From positions 167,948 to 231,947 of the forward strand of contig JARGOL010000001.1 of assembly GCA_029212745.1 (NCBI GenBank): a stretch of 64,000 bases of DNA, given 5' to 3'. The stretch's first letter is position 1. Every line of letters begins with the position of its first letter. Under the pieces are notes generated by a model that had not been told where the DNA came from, searched no databases, and saw only the letters and a program-made list of their open reading frames with translations. Below are positions 1 through 9,845 of this stretch, one piece after another. The position numbers and the translations under genes were made by a program. Origin of the DNA: Alcanivoracaceae bacterium (lineage in GTDB: Bacteria > Pseudomonadota > Gammaproteobacteria > Pseudomonadales > Alcanivoracaceae).

Positions 1-1
1 C

Positions 2-816
<815 letters not shown>

Positions 817-817
<1 letters not shown>

Positions 818-1791
818 TGAACAGCATGCCCGCACTGCGCAACCGCTACCGTTTCATAGACAGGGCGCCCGCCGTCAGCGACGCCTGCAATGATATCCTT
901 GCCGGGCTGAGCCAGCCCCGCAAATGCATATCACCGCGCTTTTTTTATGACGATACCGGGTCGGCCCTGTTCGAGGAGATCACCCGCCAGCCGGAGTATT
1001 ACCCGACGCGCACCGAACGACAGCTGCTGCATGCGCATGCCGGCGATATTGCCGCCGCCCTTCCCAGTGATTGCACCCTGCTGGAACCCGGTGCCGGCAG
1101 CTGTGAGAAAGTGCGCCTGTTGCTCGATGACATCCGGCCAGCCTGCTATGTGCCCATGGATATCGCCGGCGGCTTCCTGTGCCAGGCGGCGGACAGCCTT
1201 TGTCGCGAGTATCCGTGGCTGCCCGTAACTGCCATTGCCGCCGAATTCAACCAGTTCTCGGCAGTGGACGAAGCCGTGCCGGCACGCAACCGGGTGGTGT
1301 TCTATCCTGGCTCCACGCTGGGCAACTTCTCACCGCAGGCGGCCACCACGTTCCTGTCAGGGATCCGCACCGTACTGGGCGAGGACGGCCACCTGCTGAT
1401 CGGCGTCGACATGCACAAGGATGCAGACGTCCTGAATGCCGCCTACAACGACCGCGCCGGCATCACCGCACGCTTCAACCTCAATGCACTGGCACACATC
1501 AACCGGGTGGCGCAGGCGGATTTCGACCTCGACGATTTCGAGCACCTGGCGTTCTACAACTGTGACCAGCGCCGCATCGAGATGCACCTGCGCTGCCGCC
1601 GCGCGCATCGCGCCCGCTGCGCCGGCCAGCACCTGGATTTCGCCGCCGGCGAAACCATTCATACGGAGTACTCCCACAAATACACCGTGGCGTCGTTCAA
1701 ACAGCTGGTGAAGGAAGCCGGTCTGGCAGTGACCCGGCAATGGCAGGATGACAAAGGCTGGTTTTCGGTGTTCCTGTGCCAGCCGGCGTGA
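817..1791 (+). CDS. egtD: EgtD, L-histidine N-alpha-methyltransferase
   Basis: This 324-aa SAM-dependent methyltransferase makes hercynine (trimethylhistidine), the precursor on which EgtB acts. It has the family start PRFFYDDTGSALFEEI, the SAM-binding segment LLEPGAGSCEKVRLLLD, the YPGSTLGNFSP motif and the C-terminal HTEYSHKY segment that contributes to substrate binding in the DUF2260/EgtD family. Its length matches the usual 320 to 330 aa. The gene overlaps egtB by one base. Its stop directly abuts the stop of the convergent PilZ gene, so no terminator space separates them. Confidence 0.95.
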
Positions 1792-2193
1792 TCAGTCGTC
1801 GGCAGCGATCATGATGTCCGCCACCCAGCGTTTCCAGTCGATGATGTCGGTCTGCAGGGACTCCTGCAGGACGAACCCGACCTCCCAGTAACCACCGTCA
1901 CAGGGCGCTTGCCAACGCACCTCAGCCACCAGGTGAAGGGGGGCTGATGTGCCGGCAAACTGCACCGCCAGCCGCATCAGGGCGCCGGCGTCCAGCTCCC
2001 GGTCGATACGGGCCTTGAGGCCGTTGGCAGACACATCCAGCAGACGGCACATGACCAGGGTGCCACTGTCCCCGGTACCGGGACTGGCACTGTCTACCTG
2101 GATAAAGACCGCAGCACGCCGCGACAGTCGCAATTCGCGCCGTCTTTCCTCGCCGGTCTGTTCAGGCAGTGGCGAACCACCGTCAAATGTCAT
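1792..2193 (-). CDS. PilZ domain protein, candidate c-di-GMP receptor
   Basis: This is a 133-aa single-domain protein. An N-terminal basic stretch (ERRRELRLSRRAAVFIQV) supplies the arginine motif, and about 30 residues later DVSANG matches the D/NxSxxG c-di-GMP-binding motif, so binding looks intact. The C-terminal half (VRWQAPCDGGYWEVGFVLQ) fits the PilZ beta-barrel. The start overlaps the stop of the upstream DUF1631 gene by four bases (ATGA), so the two form an operon. The output process, such as motility or adhesion, cannot be told from sequence. Confidence 0.88.
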   Translation of the reverse strand: MTFDGGSPLPEQTGEERRRELRLSRRAAVFIQVDSASPGTGDSGTLVMCRLLDVSANGLKARIDRELDAGALMRLAVQFAGTSAPLHLVAEVRWQAPCDGGYWEVGFVLQESLQTDIIDWKRWVADIMIAADD

Positions 2194-3920
2194 TGCGCCA
2201 ACCCATCCACAAGGCGATCCAGCGTGTCGTCAAAACGCAGATCTTCACCGACAAACGATACATCGCCAGACAGCAGCTGTTCCAGTAGCTCTTCCCGTGA
2301 CAGCGCCTGGCGGTTGCCGCCCTGGCTGTCAACAAACACATACTTGCCGCTGGATGGCAGGATGACGGCGAGCTTCAGGCGTGCCGTTCCAGTGCTGCCG
2401 TTAAAATCCAGCCAGGAACCCAACGGCAGGCCAGTGATCTTGAGGCGCAGCTTCTGCCGTGCCTGGGCCTGGCGGGAGGCGGCAGCGGCCTCCAGCCGGG
2501 CGTGTTCCTGCTGATGTGCCTGCTCGACCCGTTCGGCATCTGCCAGGGCCTGCTGGCGGGCACGCTCGCGCTCTGCCTGCTGCTGCCGGGCGGCGGCCAG
2601 TGTCTCGGCATCGGCGCGCAGTTCCTGCAGGCGCACGCCAAGCAGCGTCCACAGGGAGTCCTGCCCGGTCAGGGCTCGCACTTCCCCGGTGGACAGCTTC
2701 AGTGCGAATCCGTCAAAGCTGTCGGCAAACGCCTTCACCCCGGCCTGGTTCACGAACACCAGCTGCTGGTAGGTGGCGTCCTTGAGCAGCAGCCGGAAGC
2801 GGCCACCGGAGGCGTCCCGGAACCAGGTCTGCTCGGACAGGTTGTTGATCTCATCCATCAGGTCGCGGCTCAGGCGCGCATCCACCGCGTCCAGCAAGGT
2901 TGCCCCCTGCAGCGATGGCAAATCGATGTAACAGAGCTCCCGCTCGCCCTGCAGGGCCAGGTGTGCCATGGCCACCTGCTCTTCAATCATGTTGCGGGAC
3001 TGCTCGTCACGAATGAATCGGGGCAGCACGTCCGGCAACGCCTGGCGCACCTCGGCGGACACCCGCTGCCATTTCTCGGCGGTGGGACCCTGCGCCAGGC
3101 CCGGCTGCAGGGTCCAGACAAGCAGGCCGAAAAGGCGCGTCACTTCTGGCCATTCCGGCCCCTGCTCACCCTGCTGCAGCAGCAACCACTGGAGCCCGGG
3201 CAACCATTCGTCCATCAGCTGGCGCACAATAAAATCCGGCAACTGGCGGCCGGCCACCAGCCGCGACACCGAGCCGGCAACACGCTCGCGCACACGCGCC
3301 AGCTTCAACCCACCCAGCTCCGCCTCGATCAGCCGGCTGGTGAGGATCTGCTGGCGATGGGCAAACTGGGACTGCCAACCGCGGGCGCGTTCCAGCACCG
3401 ACTGCGGGCTGTCCCCGGCCGTCAGTCCCTGCAGCCAGTCAATCATGGCGTCAGCCACTTCAGCGGCTCGCACGTGCTCGGGGTACCAGCCCCTGGCCTG
3501 CTCGGCCAGCATTGACGCCAGCACATGCAGGGGGTGATCTTTCTCCAGCAACCAGCTTGGGCTGTCCAGGGCAGCCACGAGGAAACCGCTGCTGTGGCGA
3601 CAAAGCATGCCAGCCAGGTCCGGATGGAACAGGGGCTGGCCGGTGAACGCCCGGAACACATCCGAGGCCAGGGTCAGGCGTCCGGCCTGCACCGGCGGCA
3701 AGGGCCTGGCCAGGAACGTCTCCAGCGCTGGTAACAGGTCATCACCGCGGGCAGGTCCCAGCTGGGTCAACGCCGAACGCAGCTCGGCAACCGGCAGCGG
3801 ACGCGCCTCAGCGGCATCGCTGAGGCGGCATAGCAGGTCATCGAGGGCGCGGCCACTGGCGCTCTGCGTCGCCTTTCCGGCCGGCTTTCGCCGCTGGGGA
3901 ACATCTCTGGGCATTGGCAT
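2190..3920 (-). CDS. DUF1631 family protein with PilZ-like C-terminus
   Basis: This 576-aa cytoplasmic protein has no signal peptide or membrane segment. It resembles the DUF1631 family of gammaproteobacteria, whose members are usually somewhat longer. A Glu/Arg/Ala/Gln-rich coiled coil lies roughly at residues 420-490. It leads into a C-terminal PilZ-like barrel (LPLGSWLDF, then KLAVILPSSGKYVFVDSQG), which lacks the canonical RxxxR and DxSxxG c-di-GMP residues. Translation may start at 3920 or at the second ATG (3914); neither has a strong ribosome binding site. It overlaps the downstream PilZ gene by ATGA, which suggests a linked role in c-di-GMP signalling. The molecular function is unknown. 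Confidence 0.72.
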   Translation of the reverse strand: MPMPRDVPQRRKPAGKATQSASGRALDDLLCRLSDAAEARPLPVAELRSALTQLGPARGDDLLPALETFLARPLPPVQAGRLTLASDVFRAFTGQPLFHPDLAGMLCRHSSGFLVAALDSPSWLLEKDHPLHVLASMLAEQARGWYPEHVRAAEVADAMIDWLQGLTAGDSPQSVLERARGWQSQFAHRQQILTSRLIEAELGGLKLARVRERVAGSVSRLVAGRQLPDFIVRQLMDEWLPGLQWLLLQQGEQGPEWPEVTRLFGLLVWTLQPGLAQGPTAEKWQRVSAEVRQALPDVLPRFIRDEQSRNMIEEQVAMAHLALQGERELCYIDLPSLQGATLLDAVDARLSRDLMDEINNLSEQTWFRDASGGRFRLLLKDATYQQLVFVNQAGVKAFADSFDGFALKLSTGEVRALTGQDSLWTLLGVRLQELRADAETLAAARQQQAERERARQQALADAERVEQAHQQEHARLEAAAASRQAQARQKLRLKITGLPLGSWLDFNGSTGTARLKLAVILPSSGKYVFVDSQGGNRQALSREELLEQLLSGDVSFVGEDLRFDDTLDRLVDGLAQ

Positions 3921-4018
3921 AGCCTACTAATATAAAAGTATTAGCGGCAATGCTAGTCCTATCTATCCATTGTTCTACCGATCAGGTCACAGTCGCGCCG
4001 GCACGACGACGGGAGGGC

Positions 4019-4792
4019 TCAGCTTTCGACGAACGCGCGCTCGATCACGAATTCCCCCAGGTGCCCCTGGCGTGTCTCGCGAAAGCCCCGGCCCACCAGC
4101 CAGTCAGACAGGTCGCGCAACATGGCGGGGCTGCCGCACAGCATGAAACGGTCATCTTCCGGATTCACTGCCGGCAGGCCCAGGTCTGACGCCATGGTGC
4201 CGTTCTCCAGCAAGGTCGTCAGCCGCCCCTGGTGGCGGAAAGGCTCACGGGTCACCGTCGGGTAGTACAGCAGCTGCTCGCGCACCATCTCTCCGAGGTA
4301 CTCATGCGCCGGCAGCTCGCGGGTGATCTGCGCCTGGTAGGCCAGCTCCGAGCAGTAGCGCACGCCGTGGGCCAGGATCACCTGGTCGAACGCCTGGTAC
4401 AGGTCCAGGTCCTTGATCAGACTCAGGAAAGGGGCCAGGCCAGTGCCGGTGCCCAGCAACCACAGACGCTTGCCAGGGCGCACATTGTCCAGCACCAGGG
4501 TACCGGTGGGCTTGCGCCCTACCAGCACCGGGTCACCCACCTTCAGGTTCTGCAGCCGGGACGTCAGCGGCCCGTCCGGCACCTTGATGGAGAAAAACTC
4601 CATCTGCTCCTCGTAGTTGGCACTGGCGATGGAATAGGCCCGCATCACCGGCCGCGTGTCACCAGGCAGGCCGATCATGGTGAAGTGGCCATTGCGGAAG
4701 CGGAAACCCGGATCGCGGGTAGTGCGAAAACTGAACAGGGTGTCGTTCCAGTGATGCACATGGGTGACGACTTCCTGGTTGAGATTGCTCAT
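4019..4792 (-). CDS. fpr: Ferredoxin--NADP+ reductase
   Basis: This 257-aa FAD enzyme passes electrons between NADPH and ferredoxin or flavodoxin and is used in oxidative stress and Fe-S cluster supply. The FAD-binding motif RAYSIAS, the NADP-binding LGTGTGLAPFLSLI and the CGSPAML segment are all visible. Its length and ending (GEFVIERAFVE) match the bacterial subclass I FprA type. GGAGG lies six bases upstream of the ATG. It is divergent from a LysR gene across a 98-base AT-rich spacer, which is the fprA/finR arrangement known in Pseudomonas. Confidence 0.93.
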   Translation of the reverse strand: MSNLNQEVVTHVHHWNDTLFSFRTTRDPGFRFRNGHFTMIGLPGDTRPVMRAYSIASANYEEQMEFFSIKVPDGPLTSRLQNLKVGDPVLVGRKPTGTLVLDNVRPGKRLWLLGTGTGLAPFLSLIKDLDLYQAFDQVILAHGVRYCSELAYQAQITRELPAHEYLGEMVREQLLYYPTVTREPFRHQGRLTTLLENGTMASDLGLPAVNPEDDRFMLCGSPAMLRDLSDWLVGRGFRETRQGHLGEFVIERAFVES

Positions 4793-4890
4793 GTCTGCCT
4801 CCGGCTCTGGTATCCGGGCACCACGCTAGCGGCCACCGCATATATCTGTAAAATGACTTTTAATAATTTATTTAAACGGATTTATCGATA
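4793..4890. promoter_or_regulatory. Divergent fpr / LysR control region
   Basis: The 98-base spacer has a strongly AT-rich block at about 4841-4888 in an otherwise GC-rich genome. It contains an inverted repeat, TTTAA-N8-TTAAA, at 4859-4876 and several T-N11-A arrangements of the kind LysR proteins bind. Both promoters must lie here. No single -35/-10 pair is clear enough to assign. Confidence 0.55.
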
Positions 4891-5802
4891 ATGAAATTTT
4901 CACTGCGCCAGCTGGAAGTGTTCCTCGCCACCGCCCATGCGGAGAACGTCACCCGTGCCTCTGACCAGCTGGCCATGTCCCAGTCAGCTGCCAGCAGCGC
5001 GCTGAAAGAGCTGGAGCGGACCCTGGACCAGCCGCTGTTCGACCGTGTCGGCAAGCGGCTGCAACTGAATGACACCGGTCGCTGGCTGCTGCCGCGGGCA
5101 GAAGCGCTGCTTGCCGAGGCGCGTGAACTGGAGCAGGAGCTGTCAGGACAGCCGGGCAGTGGCGACCTGCGCCTGGGCGCGACGCTCACCATTGGCAATT
5201 ACCTGGCCGTCACCCTGGTCAGCGACTACAAGCGCCAGCATCCGGGCGCACAGGTGTCCCTGGACGTGGAAAACACCCGCGCCATTGCCGACAAGCTGCG
5301 CCAGTTCCAGCTCGACATCGGCTTGATTGAAGGTGAAGTGCAGGACCCGATGCTGCACATCACGCCCTGGCGTGATGATGAACTGGTGGTATTCAGCGCA
5401 CCGGACCACCCACTGGCACAGCAGGGCGCTGCACTGGATGACCACCAGCTTGCCGCAGCCCGCTGGATCCTGCGGGAAACCGGCTCGGGCACACGCCAGA
5501 CATTCGACCGCGCCATGGCCGGCCTGCTCAGCGCCCTGCATGTGGAGCTGGAGTTGCAGCACACCGAGGCCATCAAACGTACCGTGGAGGCCGGGCTGGG
5601 GATCGGCTGCCTGTCACGTGAGACACTGCGCGAAGCCTTTTCGCGCGGCACGCTGGTGCCGCTGGACGTGCCTCACCGGGATTTCTCGCGCCGTTTCTAT
5701 GTGGTGACCCACACCCGCAAGTATGTCACCCGGGGGATGCGCGATTTTATTGATCGTTGCCTCGCGCTTGACGGGGCGGCAGACACAACTGCTCTACGCT
5801 GA
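4891..5802 (+). CDS. finR: LysR-family regulator, FinR-like
   Basis: This 303-aa LysR-type regulator has an N-terminal winged helix (SLRQLEVFLATAHAENVTRA, then SQSAASSALKELE) and a substrate-binding domain from about residue 90. It is divergently transcribed from fpr. In Pseudomonas putida this position is held by FinR, which activates fprA under superoxide stress and sulfur limitation, so the symbol is inferred from synteny and length. The ribosome binding site is weak. The 3' end overlaps the convergent nitroreductase by 56 bases. Confidence 0.8.
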   Translation: MKFSLRQLEVFLATAHAENVTRASDQLAMSQSAASSALKELERTLDQPLFDRVGKRLQLNDTGRWLLPRAEALLAEARELEQELSGQPGSGDLRLGATLTIGNYLAVTLVSDYKRQHPGAQVSLDVENTRAIADKLRQFQLDIGLIEGEVQDPMLHITPWRDDELVVFSAPDHPLAQQGAALDDHQLAAARWILRETGSGTRQTFDRAMAGLLSALHVELELQHTEAIKRTVEAGLGIGCLSRETLREAFSRGTLVPLDVPHRDFSRRFYVVTHTRKYVTRGMRDFIDRCLALDGAADTTALR

Positions 5803-6481
5803 TCCGCTGCGGACGGAACTGGTTGACCGGATCATCTGCCGGGTAACCCAGGGACAGGCCACACAGCAACTTGTAAGGGGCCGGGATACGGAAATGCTTT
5901 TCCACCGGTGAGCGCCACAGCGCCAACGCGCCCTGGGCGCAGGTGCCCAGGCCGGCATCCGTGGCCGCCAGCATCAGTGACTGCAGGAAAATGCCGGCAT
6001 CCAGCGTACTGTAATGGCCCAGGCCCTTGTGCACGAACAGGAACATCGCCACGGGCGCATCGAAAAAGGCGAAATTACGCGCCATTTGCGCGTCGCGAGC
6101 GGCATGGTCTTCACGGGCAATGCCCAGGTGACGGTAGAGGCCCTTGCCGGTGGCCACCCGCCGGGGCTGCAGGTCGTCCGGGTATTTCAGGATCGGCTTG
6201 AAGTCGCCGTCCGGCAAGGCCCCTGAAAACGGTGCCAGCAGCTTGGCATACCATGGCGCCCGCGACAGCTTGCTGGCGCGCCGGAAGCGCTCACCCAGGG
6301 CCTCGCGCAGGTCGGCCAGCACCGGCCCGCGCGCCACCGCCACATGGTAGGGCTGGGTGTTGGACCAACTGGGCGCCTGAAGGGCCTGGCCGAGTAGCGC
6401 TTCCAGCAGCGCCTCCGGTACCGCCGTGTCCTTGAACGCCCGTACGCTGTTGCGGCTGGCCAGCACGCTGGAAAACTCCAT
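5747..6481 (-). CDS. Nitroreductase-family FMN oxidoreductase
   Basis: The chosen start gives 244 aa beginning MEFSSVLASRNSVRAFKD, the FMN-binding entry of the nitroreductase fold; GAGGTGA lies about six bases upstream. A longer open frame to 6604 exists but its extra 41 residues look non-coding. Further family features are APSWSNTQPYHV near residue 50 and FLQSLMLAATDAGLGTCAQGAL in the second half. Such enzymes reduce nitro compounds, quinones or enones with NAD(P)H. The native substrate is not evident. Its end overlaps the 3' end of the LysR gene on the other strand. Confidence 0.85.
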   Translation of the reverse strand: MEFSSVLASRNSVRAFKDTAVPEALLEALLGQALQAPSWSNTQPYHVAVARGPVLADLREALGERFRRASKLSRAPWYAKLLAPFSGALPDGDFKPILKYPDDLQPRRVATGKGLYRHLGIAREDHAARDAQMARNFAFFDAPVAMFLFVHKGLGHYSTLDAGIFLQSLMLAATDAGLGTCAQGALALWRSPVEKHFRIPAPYKLLCGLSLGYPADDPVNQFRPQRISVEQLCLPPRQARGNDQ

Positions 6482-6784
6482 CAGATCACCTCGTTGATCG
6501 CCACCATGGTATGCCAGCGCACATGCTACGCGCTGAACCCGCCAACACCATTGACCGGTTTGCTCAGGCGCCCGTCCCATTTTGCGCCTCACGAACCGAT
6601 ACAAACCCTGCCGCAGTGTCTCGAAAAATCAGCCGAACGCCGCAGGCAGCAATGCTCCACGGGGCAGCGCCTAAGTCTTTCTCAGGGCGCGATTTTTGCG
6701 AGGATCAGGGGATTCTCCCGCTGACACCGTAATGGCTGAATGTGTGACAGGACGCACAAAAAAATAAATACAGGGGTCGAATGA
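6482..6784. other. Intergenic region between nitroreductase and desaturase
   Basis: About 300 bases lie between two divergent genes and should hold both promoters. I see no convincing gene. The stretch before the desaturase (6755-6775) is AT-rich and contains AAAAAAATAAATA, followed by AGGGG as its ribosome binding site. No clear sigma-70 pair, terminator or repeat was found. Confidence 0.5.
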
Positions 6785-7651
6785 ATGGACGCTGTCTTTC
6801 GCCATCGAATTGATATTATTCCCGTTGCCATCGTCATTGCCGTACTCTGCTTCCAGCTCTGGGCCATCACCCACCTGGAAAGCCTTTCATCGTTGCTCAT
6901 CGCCGCCGCCACCCTGCTGCTTTTTTCAGCATGCCCGGGCAGCATCAGCCACAACCACCACCACTGCATGACTTTCCGGCACGGCTGGATGAACCGTATT
7001 TACGAAGTGATCCTTTTTCTGGAAACCGGCATTCCGCCGTTTGCCTGGACGCTGCACCACAACCTGGGGCACCACAAGCACTATCTTGATCCGGCCCTTG
7101 ACCCGTCTGCCTGGCAGCAACGGGACGGCACAGTGATGAACCGTATCAAGTACGACCTTTACAATGCCCTGCGGGTCTACCCGGAAATCATCCGCATCGG
7201 CCGCCAGAAACCGCGCCTGTTGCGACGCTTCCTGCTATGGGCGGGCGTTTGCACAGGCCTGCTGGCGGGACTGCTCTGGTATGCGCCGATCCCGACGTTG
7301 CTGGTGATCATCCTGCCCATGCCCATCATGCTGGTGGGACTGCTCGACAATACCTATCAGCAACACCAGGGCCTGGACATGCGCAGTGAAGCCACCGCGT
7401 CACGCAACACCACCAACCGCTTCTACAACCTGGTGTCATGGAACCTGGGTTACCACACCGCCCACCACCAGCACCCGTCAGTTCACTGGAGCCAGCTGCC
7501 GGCGCTGCACGAGCGTGTGCGCGCGACGATTCCGGATGAGCTGGTCTGTGATTCCGTGTTCCTCAGCGCCTGTGGCAAGCCTCGCACGGCAACGGCGAGC
7601 CTCACCCCCCGGCGCGGGAAGCGTGCGCTCGCGCGGGCAGTCAGCTCCTGA
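6785..7651 (+). CDS. Membrane fatty acid desaturase/hydroxylase
   Basis: This 288-aa integral membrane protein carries the three histidine clusters of the membrane di-iron family: SHNHHH near residue 57, HHNLGHHKH near 92 and HTAHHQHP near 230. Two to three hydrophobic hairpins surround them. Such enzymes introduce a double bond or hydroxyl group into an acyl or similar lipid chain using oxygen. The first ATG at 6781 is in another frame; the ATG at 6785 follows AGGGG at a normal distance. The last 35 residues are basic and poorly typical. Substrate and regiospecificity cannot be told. Confidence 0.85.
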   Translation: MDAVFRHRIDIIPVAIVIAVLCFQLWAITHLESLSSLLIAAATLLLFSACPGSISHNHHHCMTFRHGWMNRIYEVILFLETGIPPFAWTLHHNLGHHKHYLDPALDPSAWQQRDGTVMNRIKYDLYNALRVYPEIIRIGRQKPRLLRRFLLWAGVCTGLLAGLLWYAPIPTLLVIILPMPIMLVGLLDNTYQQHQGLDMRSEATASRNTTNRFYNLVSWNLGYHTAHHQHPSVHWSQLPALHERVRATIPDELVCDSVFLSACGKPRTATASLTPRRGKRALARAVSS

Positions 7652-7755
7652 CACAGGCCCTGGCGACAGCACTATTGGCGCGTTCAGCCACTGGCGAAGG
7701 GTCAATGCGGTGCATAGACTGGCCGCCACTTCATGCCAGTTAACAGGGACGCTCC

Positions 7756-8772
7756 ATGCCAAAGAAAATGTCTGAAACGGCCAGCAAACTGCTCGAGGCG
7801 CAGGTCGCCTATACCCTTGACCAGCTGCAGGGGAAAGCGTTGCGCGGCCACGTGGAAAGCAATGTGGATTTCCTGCTGGAAGCGGGCAGCAAACTGCGGC
7901 TGGCCGATCTTGTCAGCGAGGAAATGATCCGCGCCACGGCACTGAAATATGCCAGCGACATGGAACCCGGCCCCGGCCTTGCGGAAATGGTGGCGGAGAT
8001 CGCCCGGCAACTGCACGGGCACCCCGGCCATGACCAGTGCACACTCCGCGACCTTGTTGATGACCGCATGTTCGACGAGGTACTGGGTAAGGTGATTGAA
8101 ATGAAATCCGTGCGCGAACAGATCGTGCATGACCTGGTAGGAAACCCGCTTTACTCCGAACTCATCGCCGACGTGCTCTACCACGGCATACGCAATTACA
8201 TGACCGACAACCCGCTGACAAAGCGCCTGCCTGGCGCCCAGTCAATGATGAAACTGGGCAAGAGCATGATGGACAAGGCTACTCCCAATATCGAGGATGC
8301 CATCCGTCGCTATATCCAGAAAAACATCAATTCCTCGCTGCGGGAAAGCGAACGTTTCCTGATTGAGTCCCTGGACGACAGGCGCATCGACGGTGTTGCC
8401 CGTGACGTCTGGGCCCAGGTGCGCGAAGAACCCATCTCACGCTTCCAGGATTATGTTGGCGAAGATGACCTGGAGGACTTCTTTGTTATCGGCTTCGAGT
8501 ACTGGCGCCGCCTGCGCACCACAGACTACTACCGGTCACTGGTGGATGCCGGCGTCGACTTCTTCTTCAACAAGTACGGCAAGACCCCGGTAACCGACAT
8601 CATTGCCGACGTCGGCGTCAGTCGCGACATGATCGTCGAGGACGCCATGCATTACCTGCCGCACATCCTCAAGGTCCTTAAGAAGAAAGGCGTACTCGAG
8701 GACTGGGTCAGACAGACGCTCGAGGGATTCTATCTGTCAGACGCGGTTGCCGAAATTCTGGCTGACGCCTGA
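7756..8772 (+). CDS. Conserved-looking hypothetical protein, 338 aa, helical
   Basis: I do not recognise a family. The protein is soluble, acidic, predicted mostly helical, and has no signal peptide. Segments such as LRLADLVSEEMIRATAL and IVHDLVGNPLYSELIADVLY recur as amphipathic helices with similar spacing, and Tyr/Phe-rich segments (DDLEDFFVIGFEYWRRL, then DFFFNKYGKTPV) follow in the second half. Codon usage resembles its neighbours, so it is a real gene. It stands alone, about 100 bases after the desaturase. The start is supported by AGGGACG about six bases upstream. Confidence 0.8.
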   Translation: MPKKMSETASKLLEAQVAYTLDQLQGKALRGHVESNVDFLLEAGSKLRLADLVSEEMIRATALKYASDMEPGPGLAEMVAEIARQLHGHPGHDQCTLRDLVDDRMFDEVLGKVIEMKSVREQIVHDLVGNPLYSELIADVLYHGIRNYMTDNPLTKRLPGAQSMMKLGKSMMDKATPNIEDAIRRYIQKNINSSLRESERFLIESLDDRRIDGVARDVWAQVREEPISRFQDYVGEDDLEDFFVIGFEYWRRLRTTDYYRSLVDAGVDFFFNKYGKTPVTDIIADVGVSRDMIVEDAMHYLPHILKVLKKKGVLEDWVRQTLEGFYLSDAVAEILADA

Positions 8773-8943
8773 AACAGGGAAAACTGTGAAGCAGTAGTGG
8801 TCTTTTGACATTACCGAAAGGCACAATGCGCAGCGTCCCGGGTCCGGGCAGTGTGGTACGAGACCCCAAATAAAAAAACGAGGTGGCCGGCGCTGGCGAA
8901 GACGCGCGCCCGGTTACCCGCATAATGAACTGGGGGAACAGCG

Positions 8944-9810
8944 ATGACCGCACTGGCGGCCTCCGCTATCGACAACCGGTGGCAGAGTTTCACTCAACTG
9001 GCGCAATCCGCGCTGCAACGCATCGGCATGATGCAGGGACCCGCGCAGTGGATTGTGGCTGAGCCCTGCGACGACGGTGGGCGCTGCGTGTTCAGTTACG
9101 GTCCCGGCCCGTTGGCCGTGGACCAGGCGTTGTCATGGCCCCTTCCCGATGCACCGGTCAATCACCAGAATGGCTTTCTGGTCGGCATGCCCCTGGCCAC
9201 CACAGACCATGGCTACCTTGGTCTGTGGCTGCCGGAACAGTCCGGCCCGCCCTGCGACACCGACCTGGCTTTGCTGCATTCCAAAGCGATTCTCCTCGGC
9301 GCCCTGCTCGACCAGATTCGCACCAGCGAGCGTCTGCTGCGGGAGCTGGAGGATGTCCGCCACGATGCCCATACGGATGCCCTCACTGGACTGGCAAACC
9401 GACGCGGCTGGATGACGCAGGTGGAACGCGAACAGGCCCGCTGTGACCGCTACGGCGCAGCCTGTTCCATGGTCGCCATCGACCTCGATGAGCTGAAGCG
9501 GATCAATGACCAGCAGGGGCACTGCGCCGGCGACCGGTTGTTGCGGCAAACCGCCAGGGCCATCAACGCCACCATCCGCAAGCCGGATGTCTGCGCCCGC
9601 ATAGGTGGCGACGAATTTGTCGTCATGCTGGCGGAAAGCGATGAATCAGCCGCCCACGGCTTCTGCGAGCGGCTGCGCAAGCGACTCAAGGCAGACGGTA
9701 TCGCAGCGTCCGTAGGCGCAGCTACCCGCCTGGCTGACGAACCACTGCGCAACACCCTGTGCCGGGCAGATGCGGACATGTATACCCACAAACACGCCAG
9801 CCGTGCCTGA
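8944..9810 (+). CDS. Diguanylate cyclase (GGDEF) with variable N-terminal sensor
   Basis: This 288-aa soluble protein has a C-terminal GGDEF domain (about residues 145-285) and an N-terminal half of about 130 residues that may be a GAF-like sensor. The active-site signature is intact (GGDEF at 221-225). DALTGLANRRGW marks the domain start, and RKPD at 212-215 is an inhibitory I-site at the correct five-residue distance. It should make c-di-GMP from two GTP with product inhibition. It lies near a PilZ gene and a degenerate GGDEF gene. Confidence 0.92.
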   Translation: MTALAASAIDNRWQSFTQLAQSALQRIGMMQGPAQWIVAEPCDDGGRCVFSYGPGPLAVDQALSWPLPDAPVNHQNGFLVGMPLATTDHGYLGLWLPEQSGPPCDTDLALLHSKAILLGALLDQIRTSERLLRELEDVRHDAHTDALTGLANRRGWMTQVEREQARCDRYGAACSMVAIDLDELKRINDQQGHCAGDRLLRQTARAINATIRKPDVCARIGGDEFVVMLAESDESAAHGFCERLRKRLKADGIAASVGAATRLADEPLRNTLCRADADMYTHKHASRA

Positions 9811-9839
9811 CTGACGCCGGTGCCATGGCACGCTATAGT
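9811..9839 (+). promoter_or_regulatory. Candidate promoter of the DksA/TraR-like gene
   Basis: CTGACG at 9811-9816 and TATAGT at 9834-9839 are separated by 17 bases, matching sigma-70 spacing. The predicted transcript would begin at about 9846, the first base of the ATG, which would give a leaderless mRNA. No good Shine-Dalgarno sequence is present. Confidence 0.45.
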
Positions 9840-9845
9840 GCGGGC

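Noticed and set aside
2502-3515. Plus-strand open frame of 337 codons opposite the DUF1631 gene
   Set aside because: No ribosome binding site and no domain; composition is that of a mirror of the DUF1631 coding strand.
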